From positions 72,600,751 to 72,664,750 of the forward strand of contig OX422223.1 of the NCBI GenBank assembly GCA_949130495.1: a stretch of DNA of 64,000 nt. Direction: 5' to 3'. Numbering within the stretch: the first letter of the stretch is position 1; each line of letters starts with the position of its first letter. Below are positions 46,440 through 57,590 of this stretch, piece after piece. This stretch comes from Sambucus nigra (Eukaryota > Streptophyta > Magnoliopsida > Dipsacales > Adoxaceae). The notes under the pieces are model-generated. The model searched no databases and was not told the origin of the DNA. It worked only from the letters and a program-made list of their open reading frames with translations. A program made the position numbers and the translations under genes.

Positions 46440-46720
46440 ACTGAACCTTCAGTATATTAATAGTGGTGTTAAGACGTATATTAACGCCACTATTAATAGT
46501 GGTGTTAAAATCGAGTATATAAACGCAACTGTTAAATCTCAGCACCTGTTAAACCAATATTTTAACACCATTATCGTAGTATATTAATAGTGGGTTTTCA
46601 ATATTAATAGTGGTGTTAAAATCTCAGCACCTATTAATACAATAGAAAATCCAGTATATTAACACGTATATTAACACCACTATTAACTGAAGCTTTAGTA
46701 TATTAATTAAATATCCAACT
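46440..46720. repeat. AT-rich palindrome-dense tract
   Basis: Repeated words TTAATAGTGGTGTTAA, TTAACACCACTATTAA, AGTATATTAA and ATCTCAGCACC occur in both orientations, so many stem-loops are possible. There is no strict period. It lies in Helitron 3. Confidence 0.75.
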
Positions 46721-46828
46721 GGATTAAGTGTTTGGATTTGAGTTAATTAAAATGTACACTAAAGATCTAAGAAAAAAAATGGCTCTTCAATGAAGTGAAA
46801 CAATGAGTTGAAATTTCAAGAATAAACA

Positions 46829-46873
46829 GATGCAGACTCGTATCACATTTTTAAGAATAATGTTGAAAGTTGA

Positions 46874-46927
<54 letters not shown>

Positions 46928-47190
46928 TACGAACCTTCAAAGCATGCAATACCCCATTTTCCTTGAGATCAAGCATCTGCAGCCAGGAGGGCAAGGTCTA
47001 ATTGTACTGATTTGCAACTGAAGTAGCAGCAAATGCAGACCCGGATCACATTTTCGAGAATAATGTTGAAAGTTGAAATAATAATAATTTTGAACCTTTA
47101 AAGCATGCAATACCCCGTTTGCCTTGAGATCAGGCATCTGCAACCAAGAGGGTAAGGTCTAATTGTATTGATCTGCAACTGAAGTAGCAG
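46829..47190. repeat. tandem duplication with (AAT)n expansion in one copy
   Basis: Copy 1 (46829-47030) and copy 2 (47031-47190) share CAGACYCGKATCACATTTT, AATGTTGAAAGTTGAAATAA, AAGCATGCAATACCCC and TTGCAACTGAAGTAGCAG (copy 2 has CTGCAACTG). Copy 1 has about 18 AAT units where copy 2 has 3. A partial third copy follows to about 47255. Confidence 0.85.
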
Positions 47191-47255
47191 AGTATTCTCC
47201 CTTAGAAAGTGCATAGGTGACATCGGGATAATTGTACTGATTGTAATGATCTGCA

Positions 47256-47900
47256 ACTAAGAGGGTGTGTAAGTAACGGAGGTAACCTCCCTTCCCATTT
47301 CATAGGTAATAGCGGAATACATATTGGTACATATAAGGAAAAAAGAAAATATGCTCGTTCCTTACACGTCAGGTGTTCTTTAGAGAAAAAAGAAATTTTC
47401 ATCATACAAAATTGTAATATCACACAATGGGCCAAAAAATCAATAAATTGGAATATAGAGTTGAAAAAATATTACCAATATTGGATCTAAACAAAGTTGA
47501 ATTTCACATATTGAAAATATCTAATTAGAAATGAAATTTCCAACACACAATCCATAATCTAAATTAAAACGAAAAAAATAATCAAACGAAAAAGTTACTG
47601 AAGTATTATAAAAAGTAAAACAATGCCTTAACAGTTAATTAATCAACAGAATCTAAATTAAAACCAAAATCATGCCACAATAGTGAATGCATAACCAAAA
47701 ATCTCATCTTTTAGACCTTACTAAAGTAGTATTCGTTTTTTCCTCATATCTTTCTTTGGATATAAAACCTCTAAAACACAAAGATTATACATCATTTTAT
47801 CAACCTTTTAAGTCTTATGATAGTACCTCTTTTTGAGATACCTCTCACTTTCCAAATGAGTAAAGTAATCATTTAGACTTTAGAGGGGATGCTAAGACTT
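47256..47900. other. Helitron 3 interior, nothing recognised
   Basis: AT-rich sequence. A 77-codon minus frame (47202-47435) has no recognisable domain. Confidence 0.35.
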
Positions 47901-48260
47901 TGAGTTTGATCGTAGAACTCTTTTTTAAACTGTTGTATCAGTTATTCTTTGAACTCTTCTTTTATTAGAATGCCACTTTATTCTTGATCATGGAATGAAG
48001 TGTGAGGATTTTGAATATTCACTCCTGCTACTTGAGCACCTGCCTTAGCTAGAATATATGGGCTTCATTTTGGGACTCGAAAATCTTCACCTACACTATC
48101 ACGTGTCTTGACTTGATTCTTTAGAGAAGGGACTTCCTGATCATCATCTTCAATTTCTTGTTACCGACTTAAAACTTCTTGATTATTACCTACTTTTTCT
48201 GGACCATAGACATTACTATTGCTGATTGGAGTCTCCATAGTGGATATATCCTGTTGAGGT
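47900..48260 (-). pseudogene. possible decayed exon of a captured gene
   Basis: The minus strand reads ESPISNSNVYGPEKVGNNQE, a stop, QEIEDDDQEVPSLKNQVKTR and, after another stop, SPYILAKAGAQVAGVNIQNP. The composition is protein-like over about 90 codons with two stops in one frame. No family could be named. Its place in a Helitron suits a captured fragment. Chance is not excluded. Confidence 0.25.
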
Positions 48261-48876
48261 AGTAAAGAACATAAGAATAATGGTGTTACCACATCAAAGT
48301 TGTAGAAAACAAATATTTGTACTATGCCATCAAAGTAATGTGCTTTTTAAAATAGTTAGCATGTATAATTTTACCACAATTCATAACAACTTACTAAAGC
48401 ATGTCCTTGAAAGAAACATAACCTATGTTTTGGGTTTTGTGGTTGCAAAGTGCAAATAATAAGAAAAATGAACATTATAAAAAAGCTATAACACGAAGGC
48501 TCGAAAAATAGAAATAGAACAGAGGCAATAACTTATCTAAACATTAAAGCTTAAGTAGTGTAATATTCACTGCAAAAAAATTATCACTTAAGAATGTAGT
48601 CAAATTTTGTACAGTCAACCAAAATTTGATATACTCATTTCCACATTTCATCTTGAAGACCTAATATTTACAAAAAGCACACCAAAAACACAAACAAGCA
48701 TTCATTTCCTCTAATTTATCAACAACCAATAAGAGGAGAAATATATATTGATATTGAGATCCATTTTATCACTAATACAAATCTATTGACAGACGCTACT
48801 ATTTTTACATAATGAATACTTCAAATACATTCTGATTAAATGTAATGGATCCCACCATAAGATTTTTATCTAATAT
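48261..48876. other. Helitron 3 interior, nothing recognised
   Basis: AT-rich DNA up to the left end of the large CACTA element. Confidence 0.35.
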
Positions 48877-48902
48877 CACTACACAAAAAATAGCAATTTA
48901 GC

Positions 48903-49026
48903 ACACCCTGACATTAAGAATCTGGCACAGTTTTAAACTGTGCCAAATTCTGGCACGGTTTAATGACAATCTGACACACTTTAAAACAGTGCAAAAATTC
49001 GGCACTGTTTTTAAGTGTGCCAAAAT
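48903..49026. repeat. left subterminal repeats of CACTA C1
   Basis: Four or more copies of CTGGCACAGTTTTAAACTG-type palindrome halves in alternating orientation. Confidence 0.8.
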
Positions 49027-49079
49027 TGAGTACACTTGACTAAAATATAAAATGCTAAAAAAAGTTTCACTTGCTCACT

Positions 49080-49250
49080 TTTAGAGTCTCCCTCTCACTT
49101 CTCCTCTCACTTTTGCGTCTCCCGCTCGTTTCTTTCTCTCTTGGAGTTGGTCACTTTGGATCTCATCACTTTGGAGTTCGTCACTTTTGGTCACTTTGGA
49201 GTTCGTAACTTTGGATTCTCCCACATTTTGGTCCCGCTCGGCTCTTACAC
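49080..49250. repeat. CT-rich and TCACTTTGGAGTTCG repeats
   Basis: Three to four copies of a unit containing TCACTTTGGAGTTCGTCAC or close variants follow a CT-rich stretch. In other CACTA elements the promoter and first exon lie in this place, but I cannot define a gene here. Confidence 0.65.
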
Positions 49251-49557
49251 AGGTAATATACGTTTTGAAGTCTCATTTTTGCATTTTTATGGTTATATAT
49301 ATATATTTTCTTAAGTTTTTATTGTGTTGTCGTTATGCTTTTATGAGTTTATTGAGTGTCGGGTTTTATATATAAATTTTTAGGGCTTTCCATTATCAAA
49401 TTTAATATTACCTGCTAGTTTTGTATGTGAGGTAATTCCCTTTGTTTTGACACTGAGGTAATTCCCAATGTTTTAACATGAGGGTTTTGAGAAGGGGCTT
49501 TGTAAATTTAGGACTTATTATAATATGTATTTTGGAAATAAGACAAGAAAAATTTTA

Positions 49558-49686
49558 TTTACAGTTTTAGTCCTTATTTTTTAATAAAGCCGCTGGCGTG
49601 GACCCATATTCCTAACACGTTAACCAATCACAGCATGCCACGTGTCCCTTTAATTTGAAAATTGGGACTAAAACTGAAAACGAAAT
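49558..49686. mobile_element. short MITE inside CACTA C1
   Basis: CAGTTTTAGTCC at about 49562 and GGGACTAAAACTG at about 49666 are inverted repeats about 100 bases apart, enclosing GC-richer DNA with CCACGTGTCC. This is typical of small MITE-like insertions. Confidence 0.5.
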
Positions 49687-49767
49687 GTTTATTTTCCTAT
49701 ATCCATAATCAATATTATTTTAAGTCCTAAAAGTACATAATTTATTTAGAGAATCAATATGTCCTTA

Positions 49768-49822
49768 GGGCGTATTTGGCAATCCAATTCCATGGCTTGG
49801 AATTGGGTTGCCAAACGAACCA
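49768..49822. repeat. hairpin with near-perfect arms
   Basis: TTTGGCAATCCAATTCC and GGAATTGGGTTGCCAAA are inverted with a loop of about 9 bases and one mismatch. It resembles the end sequence of PIF/Harbinger-type MITEs, but only this stem is present. Confidence 0.75.
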
Positions 49823-51598
49823 TTAACGTTTGGAAACTAAGCTTTTGTATCGATCTTGAGACAATTTTTCATTTCCTTTTTTAGATTTCGATATTAGTCT
49901 ATTGTTTGTGATTTTTGTATTTGATTTTGATTGTGTTTCAGATCGACAAAGTTTGGAGTCAGACCTTAGAGCTCGACCAATATATTTTTGGTTTTATCAG
50001 ATCAGATCAGGTATACTCTTTCATTTTTACCGAAAAATAGATTTGTCACTTTGAATTTAGGATTTGTGGCCCTATGTCATCTGATAAGATCCAAACAATA
50101 GTTTGTTCCTCTTACGTCATCTGATAAGATCCAAACAGTATAACAGTATAATGTGAAAAAGTATAATACGGGAACCATAGTGTATTTATATTTCTCTTAT
50201 ATATTATAATAGCGTAAGAAATTCATTAAGCAATTGAATCCTATTGATGAACAAAAAAGAAGTTTGTTCTTATCTTGCTCTCGTTGTATCTTTGATCATA
50301 TTGGTATGCTTTGTTTCTAATAAAAAAACAAAACAAAAGTGAATCACTATATTATCATGTGTATATTGTACGTCCATGTTATGTTATGTTTATTGTACAA
50401 AATCTACTCTATTACCATCTTACGAATTACCTTTTAGTAGTAGTAGATAATTAATTATAATATAATTATTATTAGTTATTAGATTTAGTTTATAAATTAC
50501 CTTTTTGTTTCATACTTTATCTTTCAGTGTTTAATTATAATTAGTACTATAGTTATTTAGCCTATAATGGCCTTTCTCCATTAGTTGTAATCACTTCGCA
50601 TCAATTACTTATATTACATAATATATAGTTTACTTCATTCAGCTGACTAACGCCAATGATAATAAGTGTATAAACTACAACAATGTGGTTTTAGATAAAA
50701 TAGTGAACGGAATTTCCACTATTTTTGTTCTTATACCATAAGTCCTTAGCGGCTATGCCTTGAAAATTTCAACTTTATTGAAAACAAGATACTTGTGTAC
50801 ATATTGTTGAATTGATTTTTCTTCTGTTAAATTAGGAAGGTGATATATCAAGATTTTAATTTAGGAAGCTGTTAAATTAAGTGTGTACATATTGGAGAAT
50901 CTTGGTAACTTAGAAGAAACTACCAAACCAATGCTGTTCAAGGATCCCACAGGAGGATAAGTAAACAAAATTGCATTATTTTCCTGAGTAAATATGATGA
51001 CCTGCAATATTCCATTGAATAAACAATACAATATTGATGAAGATACTATGTATGATGATATATTTGAAGTGAACAAAATATAATTTCCCAAAATAAAATA
51101 CCATTGTTTACCAAATGGAAAAGTATGCAAATGAAAAACTCAAGGAGACACAACACATGTCTACTTTATATTCACAGTTGGATGTTTATGTGTGCGCATA
51201 TCGTTTCTTTCACTCTTTTACCCTTAGCTGTGGGATATTCTTTTTTGTTTTTCCATATTGCCTTTGTAGGATATTGCGTCAAGATCACAACAAAAGAACA
51301 ATATTGTACGGTTAAACTGATTTTGTAGAGCATTATCAAAATCATAGCTAAATCATTTTAATTATCATTAGAAATCACATTCACATATTTTTTTCAACCA
51401 GTATCTAGTTAATGAAAATCATGAATTGGATGCATAGAATTGGAATTCATAGAATTGGATGCATAGAATTTGAATTCATTAAAGAATTCTAATTCCATGA
51501 TGTTAGAATTTTGTTTGGTTATGTTGTGGAATTTATTTGGTATTTTATGGGAACTCTAAATTCATTTTTTTGTTGTAATTAATTCACTCTGTAACTTT
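49823..51598. other. CACTA C1 interior, no recognised gene
   Basis: AT-rich sequence. Short direct repeats include CATAGAATTGGATGCATAGAATT-type units at about 51430-51490 and TACGTCATCTGATAAGATCC-type pairs at about 50076 and 50113. No domain was found in frames up to 89 codons. Confidence 0.4.
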
Positions 51599-51860
51599 GT
51601 GTGCATGAAATTTTGTGCAGTATTAAATTGTGTGTATGTATGTGAAATTGTGTCTGTGACATCCGTGAAACTATGTGTGCAGTCTGTGAAAGCCTATGTG
51701 ACACTGAGTGTGTGTATTGTTTGTGTAACTTTATGCGTGTGTGCAGTGTGTGAACCTGTCTGCGTGTGTGTTGTGTGTGAAACTGCCTATGTGTGTGGAA
51801 GTGTGTGAAATTTTATGTGGTTTGTGTTTATGTTTAATGTGTGAAATTGTGTTTTGTTTC
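51599..51860. repeat. degenerate TG-rich minisatellite
   Basis: Many variants of GTGTGTGAAACTGTGTGTG with spacing of 20-30 bases. The 69-codon Cys/Val-rich frame over it follows from the repeat. Confidence 0.7.
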
Positions 51861-51867
51861 TCCTCTT

Positions 51868-51938
51868 GTTATAGCTGCTATAACAGCATTATAGCCACTA
51901 TTATAGCTACTATAATACTGTTATAGCAGCTATATTTA
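51868..51938. repeat. palindromic TATAGC/GCTATA tract, second site
   Basis: ATAGCTGCTATAACAGC-type words in alternating orientation, similar in style to 32420-32575. Confidence 0.8.
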
Positions 51939-51989
51939 TCTATTTTGTTTTTAGTTTCTACTCTAAAGTTGGGGGTTGGTTTGTAATGT

Positions 51990-52415
51990 GTGAAGTGGTG
52001 CCCCATTGCAATGGTGAAAGATGAGTGGCTTAAAAGGTCTTTTGAGGAAGGAGTGATAAAGTGGGCTTTAGAATGCAATAAGGATAAATCTTCAGGACCT
52101 GATGGCTTCTTCCTATCTTGGTATAGGAAATGTTGGAACTAAAGATGATAAGTTGAGTTTTTTAGGGGAAATTTCATGAAAAATGAGTGGTAAATACTTG
52201 CGTTAATGAGACTTAAATTTGTGCTATCCCACTAAAAAAAAGGAGTTGGTCATTGTTAAAAACTTTAGACTAAATATTTGTATATCAAGTCTTAATTTTC
52301 TTTAGCTATGGCGCTTTCTTCCAGTTTGATAGAAGTTTTGAGGATACCATGTCATCTTCACAATGTGGTTTTGTTAAGGGGTCGTCAAATCCTTGATTTT
52401 AAGTCGCATTATGAA
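51990..52415 (+). pseudogene. LINE reverse transcriptase fragment inside CACTA C1
   Basis: The plus strand reads EGVIKWALECNKDKSSGPDG followed by FFLSWYRKCW. This matches the start of the RT domain of plant L1-type LINEs (E-E-x-I-x-x-A-x-x-x-x-x-x-x-KSPGPDGF, then F-x-x-x-W). After stops and frame changes come FFRGNF, VKNFRLN and, at about 52365-52400, words matching Q-x-GFVKGRQILD. The order is that of an L1 RT, but the protein is shattered by frameshifts and lacks the YADD-type catalytic part. It was probably inserted into, or picked up by, the CACTA element. Confidence 0.75.
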
Positions 52416-54700
52416 GAAAGCTCAAAGAGCATATATCACCAATTTAAAGTAAATCCATCTCATATATATTCATACAACAAACGCATTAGATTGATTAACA
52501 CATTTATTTTATGACTTTCTTTTTTGTCTTGCACAATTCTTTAAAGATCCCGATGGAACTTATTTTTCATTTAATTATTTGGTGAGAAAAAAATGGTGGC
52601 AGTGGCCGCCCCTGCCCCTGCGCCGTGGCGATGTTTAAAAGTGTGTCATGTGTTAAAGAAATAAAGAAATAGATTTTTTATACATTCATGTGAGTCTGTG
52701 TGTATACATGTCTCTTTATTCACATCGATTAAATGCTTTAATGTGTATATGAGTTTGTTTTCACTGGTTTCATTAGGAATTGTTAATTTTGCTTTTACAT
52801 AAATTTAAAGGCAATCACTTTTGTAGTCTTAAAATGTTGTTTGTTTCTGAAGTTCGTTCATAAATTGAAAGATATTCACTAGGCCCTATGACAGCAGTCG
52901 TTCTAGGCCTGTTTAGAACTGTAGCAGCAGTGGTACTATAATGAACAAAGGGCATGCCATGGCATGTTGCAGACCTGTTTCGAACAGTAGCAGCAGTGGT
53001 ACTATTCTAAATAGATAATTTTCTTGGCGCTCCTTAGGATAATTGGCGCTTTTCATTTCAGATGCATTTACAATTTTGATTAATTGGTATGTGGGTGTCA
53101 GAGTCCCTTTATAGTATGCAATGTAGTTTTTAATTCAAGAAACTTATCCTTTTTAATATGTTTTATGGTTGATTAATAAAATACTAACATGTTTTATGGT
53201 CATGATTTTCCTCTTTGCTCGGTTCATGTTTTGTAAGTTGAAAACAGGACTTGATATTTGTTCTATTCTTTTTACAATAGTTTATATGCATCATTAGCAT
53301 ATATTATTCTCTTTAGTATTACAATTTATTTATTTTTAGATTGAAATTTTAGGTGGAAAAGTTACACGTGTTCTGTTATTTTTGGTAACGCAACCCAATT
53401 GGTGTGTTGGGATGATTTTGGCATGCTGACTTTATTTGGTTTGAATAGATGCAGCTTGACCTTGTGTTCAAGTTAACTTGATCCTCTCCAACACACAAAA
53501 ATTCTCTAACACACAAAAAATGGTTGCTTGAACACTGGAATTTGGGGATGAACAACTCCTATCTGTTATGATGTAAGAGATGCCACTTCGATGAACATGA
53601 ATGCTTTTTTCATTGTCTTTGTGCATTTTTACAAGCTGTTTTCCATAAATTAATTTAATTTTGTCAAGACCATGTTTTGTTTGCGCACCCTTGAAGCATA
53701 GTACTGCCTACATTGGGTTTCTTCATGCATTTGGTAACTCATATTTTTATTTTTCTCTTCTACACGGATTGATAACCTATAAGTTAGTTCTTTTGATTTT
53801 AGAATAAAATATGCAATACTGTGTAAATTGCATGCTTGTTTCCCAAACTTATTATCAAATCTCGTGATTTGTTAGCATGTGCCTTGTATGGAATAAATGC
53901 TTATAGAAGTGATTAGGGTTGAGTTCATAACAGATGCATCTCTCTAAGCCAATTACAATCATCTAGGTCTCTACAAATTACTCAAGGTAAAAATTTATAT
54001 ATGCTTATTTGTATGTTCTCATTATAAGTACGCACCATTCTACCAGTTATCATCTTACAACATCAAAAGATGGTAGCACTAATGGATAATAGGAAGAATC
54101 ATAATTTGAATCCGAAAGTTCAATGCCTAACAGTGATATATAAGCTAGAATGTTGTATAAGCTGGCACATTTGTTTTAATCTTAACTTGCAAAATTTTAG
54201 CTATCTATGCTGAATCTTGCTTATGCTTTATATTTTAGAAATTATTGCTTATTCTTTTCCATTTCGGGACTCGTGGGGATGCTTTGTTTTTATAGAGTCA
54301 ATAAGAAGCTGTGATACCTTTTCAAATCTTGGGGGATGAAGCTCAAAAAGTTCAGGTATTTACTGTAATGATTCCATTTTTCTTTTGTCAAATATACTTT
54401 TTTGCTTCTTACAATTGAAATTCTCAAGTATAATCTTCTTTCTCCTTTTCTTTTGGTGATTTTTTTCTAGAAGAAAATGATTCTTAAAATTATCAGCTAA
54501 GCTAACAAATTTACAAACCTAATTCAAATGTATACAAGTTAATAATGGATATAAGGGCAACAACATCAACATGATCATAAATAGGATAACTTTTGATGAA
54601 AATTTTATTAATCAAGACAACTAGCATTACCAAATGAAGAATTAGGGGTAAGGCAGTAGCAATCACACATGCTAAACAACTATGGCATCTTTCATTTTTG
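52416..54700. other. CACTA C1 interior with a small duplication, no gene
   Basis: GACCTGTTTCGAACAGTAGCAGC and its neighbour occur as two copies about 70 bases apart (52902-52942 and 52969-53007). The rest is AT-rich with no recognised domain. Confidence 0.4.
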
Positions 54701-56750
54701 GTAGGTGAGAATACATGTGTCTAGTCACGGGACTCCCGATTTGAGAATATGATAAAAATTTAGATTAGGCTTAAAAATAAGCCATTAAAGGGTGAATGCC
54801 TAAACAAGTCCATAAATGGCCCCGTAAGAGGCACTAACACCTCGCACGGGACTAATGTAACTCGTAGGAAGTGACAACGTAGTTAAGGGCCTCTCGATTT
54901 GAGAATGTGACGATAATTCGAAAATATATAGATTAGGCTTTGAACGATGTCGTTGAAGGGTGAAAACCCAAACTAGCCCCCCAAATGACCACGTAAGAGG
55001 CACTAATACATTTATCGAGACCAATGTAACTCGTATGAACTAACCGTGTAGTCTCGGGTCTCCTGGTTTGAGAATATGACGATAATTTGCAAAAATAAAC
55101 ACTTAGACTTAAAAACAAGTCGTAAAAAGGTGAAAACCTAAACCAGCCCCCAAATAGCCCCGTAAGAGGCACGAACACCTCGCACGGGACTAATGTAACT
55201 TGTAGGAACTGACCGCATAATCACAGGTCTCCCGGTTTCAGAATATGATGATAATTTGAAAATGTTTAGATTAGGCTTAAAAATAAGTCGTTAAAGTGTG
55301 AAAACCTAAATAAACCTCCAAACGTAATCGTAAGAGGCATGAACACCTCGCATGTGGCCAATGTAACTTATAGGAACTAACCGTGTAGTCACGGGTCTCC
55401 CAGTTTGAGAATATGATGATAATTTTCAAAAATCAACACTTTGACTTAAAAACAATCCGTTAAAGGGTGAAAACCTAAACCAGCCCCCAAACGGCCCTAT
55501 AAGAGGCATGAACACCTCTCACGGGACCAATGTAACTTGCAGGAACTGATCGCGTAATCACAAGTCTCTCGGTATGAGAATATAACGATAATTTGAAAAA
55601 TCTAGATTAGGCTTAAAAACAAGCCGTTAAAGAGTGAAAACTGAAACCAGCACACAAACGTCATCGTAAGAGGCACGAACACCTCATACGGGACCAATGT
55701 AACTTGTAGGAACTGACCGCATAGTCACGGGACTCCCGATTTGAGAATATGATAGTAATTTGCAAAAATCAACACTTAGACTTAAAAACAAACCGTTAAA
55801 GGGTGAAAACGTAAACCAGCCCCCAAATGTCCCCATAAGAGGTACGGACACCTTGCACGAGACCAATGTAACTTGTAGGAACTGATCGTGTAGTCACAGA
55901 TCTCCCAGTTTGAGAATATGATGATAATTTAAAAATATCTAGATTAGTCTTTAAAATAAGTTGTTAAAGGGTGAAAACCCAAACCAGCTCCCAAACGGAC
56001 CCGTAAGAGGCACAGACACCTCACACGGGACCAATATAACTTGTAGGAACTGATCACGTAGTCACGGATCTCCCGATTTGAGAATATGATGATAATTTGT
56101 AAAAATTAACACTTATACTTAAAAATAAGCCATTAAATGGTGAAAACCTAAACCAACCCCCAAACGGCCCCGTAAGAGGCACGAACACCTCACCAATATA
56201 ACTTGTAGGAACTGATCGCGTAGTCACAGGTCTCTCGATTTGAGAATATGATGATAATTTGAAAATTCTAGATTAGGCTTAAAAATAATCCATTAAAGGG
56301 TGAAAACCAAAACCAACCCCCAAACGTCACCGTAAGAGGCACGAACACTTCTCACGGGACCAATGTAACTTTTAGAAACTGATCGCGTAGTCACAGTTCT
56401 CTCGGTTTGACAATATGACGATAATATGAATATATCTAGATTAGGCTTAAATACATGTCGTTTGAGGGTGATAACCCAAACCAACTCCCAAATGGCCCCG
56501 TAAGAAGCATGGACACCTTGCACGGGACCAATGTAACTTGTAGGAACTGATCGTTTAGTCACGTGTCTCCAAGTTTGACAATATGATGATAATTTTAAAA
56601 TATCAAGATTAGGTTTAAAAACATGCCGTTTGAGGGTGAAAACTTAAATTAGTCCCTAAACGGCCCAGTAAGAAGCACTAACACCTCACATGGGACTAAT
56701 GTAACTCGTAGGAGCTGACCACGTATTCACAACAGTATCGATTTGTGAAT
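54700..56750. repeat. satellite-like tandem array, about 168-bp monomer, 12 units
   Basis: The phrase TAGTCACGG/AG..CTCCCG.TTTGAGAATATGA recurs at 54722, 54880, 55049, 55218, 55386, 55555, 55722, 55891, 56059, 56221, 56388, 56556 and 56724. Spacings are 158, 169, 169, 168, 169, 167, 169, 168, 162, 167, 168 and 168. Each unit also has a TTAAA-rich stretch, GGGTGAAAACC, CCGTAAGAGGCACGAACACC and CCAATGTAACTTGTAGGAAC. Units 3-10 alternate between two types (see findings). No coding sense is evident. Short frames on the minus strand repeat with the units. Confidence 0.92.
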
Positions 56751-57265
56751 ACAATATTAATTTTAATTCGTATATGCAAATTTTTAGCTTGAATAAGTTT
56801 TTTTTTTAAAAAATTACTCGATTACTAAAATCATCTCCTTTTGTATGTTATTTTTTTGCAGGATAACATTTTGCCATTACCTTTTATCCATGCGGAACAC
56901 ATGAAGTCAGTGGTCTACAACATGAGGATTATTTACTTAATTTCGTTAATATCCAGGATTATATTTTTTGGTGTTATGTTCGTGCGGACTTTTGTAGTTT
57001 TATTGTTAACTTTTATGGCCGTGCGAGCTTTTGTAATTTTATTGTTATATTTTATGGTCATGCGGGCTTTACAATAAACAGGTATTATATTAACAGGTTT
57101 TAGAATGACAAAAAATAGAGGAAATTCTGCCCAATTTTTTGGTTTGTGAGCTATTATTATTTGTAATATTTTGAAGATTCTATGCACATTAGTTTATCAA
57201 CAACTTTCGAGATTTGCAATTTGTAAATTTTTTGATTTTCAAATAATTAATTATTTTTTCTTTTA
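56751..57265. other. right interior of CACTA C1
   Basis: TTTTTTTGCAG at about 56850-56862 looks like a splice acceptor, followed by DNILPLPFIHAEHMKSVVYN, possibly the start of a lost exon. Three units of about 40 bp with GTGCGGACTTTTGTAGTTTT variants lie at 56978-57080. No transposase motif. Confidence 0.35.
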
Positions 57266-57575
57266 TCCAAAAATTTGGCACAGTTCAAAACCATGCCAAA
57301 AGTGTATCAAATTTTGGCACGGTTTTGAATTGTGCCAAAAGTTTATCAAAATGTGCTCAATCTGGCACAACTTAAAACTGTGCCAAAAGTATACCAGAAA
57401 TATCAAATTCTGGCACGGTTTAAAAGTGTGCCAGAAGTGTTCCTGTTTGGTCAAATCTTGCACACTTTTTGAGCTGTGCCAGAAAAAATCGGACATTTTG
57501 GAACACCTGGTTCTGGCACAGTTCAAAATCGTGCCAGATTTGATCTGACACAGTTTTAAACCATGCCAGATTCCT
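57266..57575. repeat. right subterminal repeats of CACTA C1
   Basis: About ten copies of TTTGGCACAGTTCAAAAC-type units in both orientations, matching those at the left end. Confidence 0.85.
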
Positions 57576-57590
57576 GTTTTTGGTGTAGTG

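Larger units (their letters stand above)
48877..57590. mobile_element. large non-autonomous CACTA element, family C1 (8714 bp)
   Basis: The left end is CACTACACAAAAAATAGC and the right end is the inverted form of CACTACACCAAAAACAGG. Both ends carry clusters of a subterminal palindrome TGGCACAGTTTAAAACTGTG (48940-49025 and 57275-57570), as expected for transposase binding. Flanks read ATAT on both sides. CACTA elements normally duplicate 3 bp, so this is a partial fit. No TnpD/transposase_21 or TnpA-like coding was recognised. The interior holds a LINE RT fragment and a 168-bp satellite array. Confidence 0.8.

Noticed and set aside
46830..47021. 63-codon frame with a run of isoleucines
   Set aside because: Produced by the (AAT)n tract.
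54800..56562. Several minus-strand frames of 60-89 codons sharing the word TSYIGPV
   Set aside because: They recur because the satellite unit recurs. Frames are interrupted irregularly, so a repeat protein is unlikely.
54700..56750. CRISPR-like array because of regular direct repeats
   Set aside because: Units are 168 bp end to end with no unique spacers, and the context is a plant CACTA transposon.
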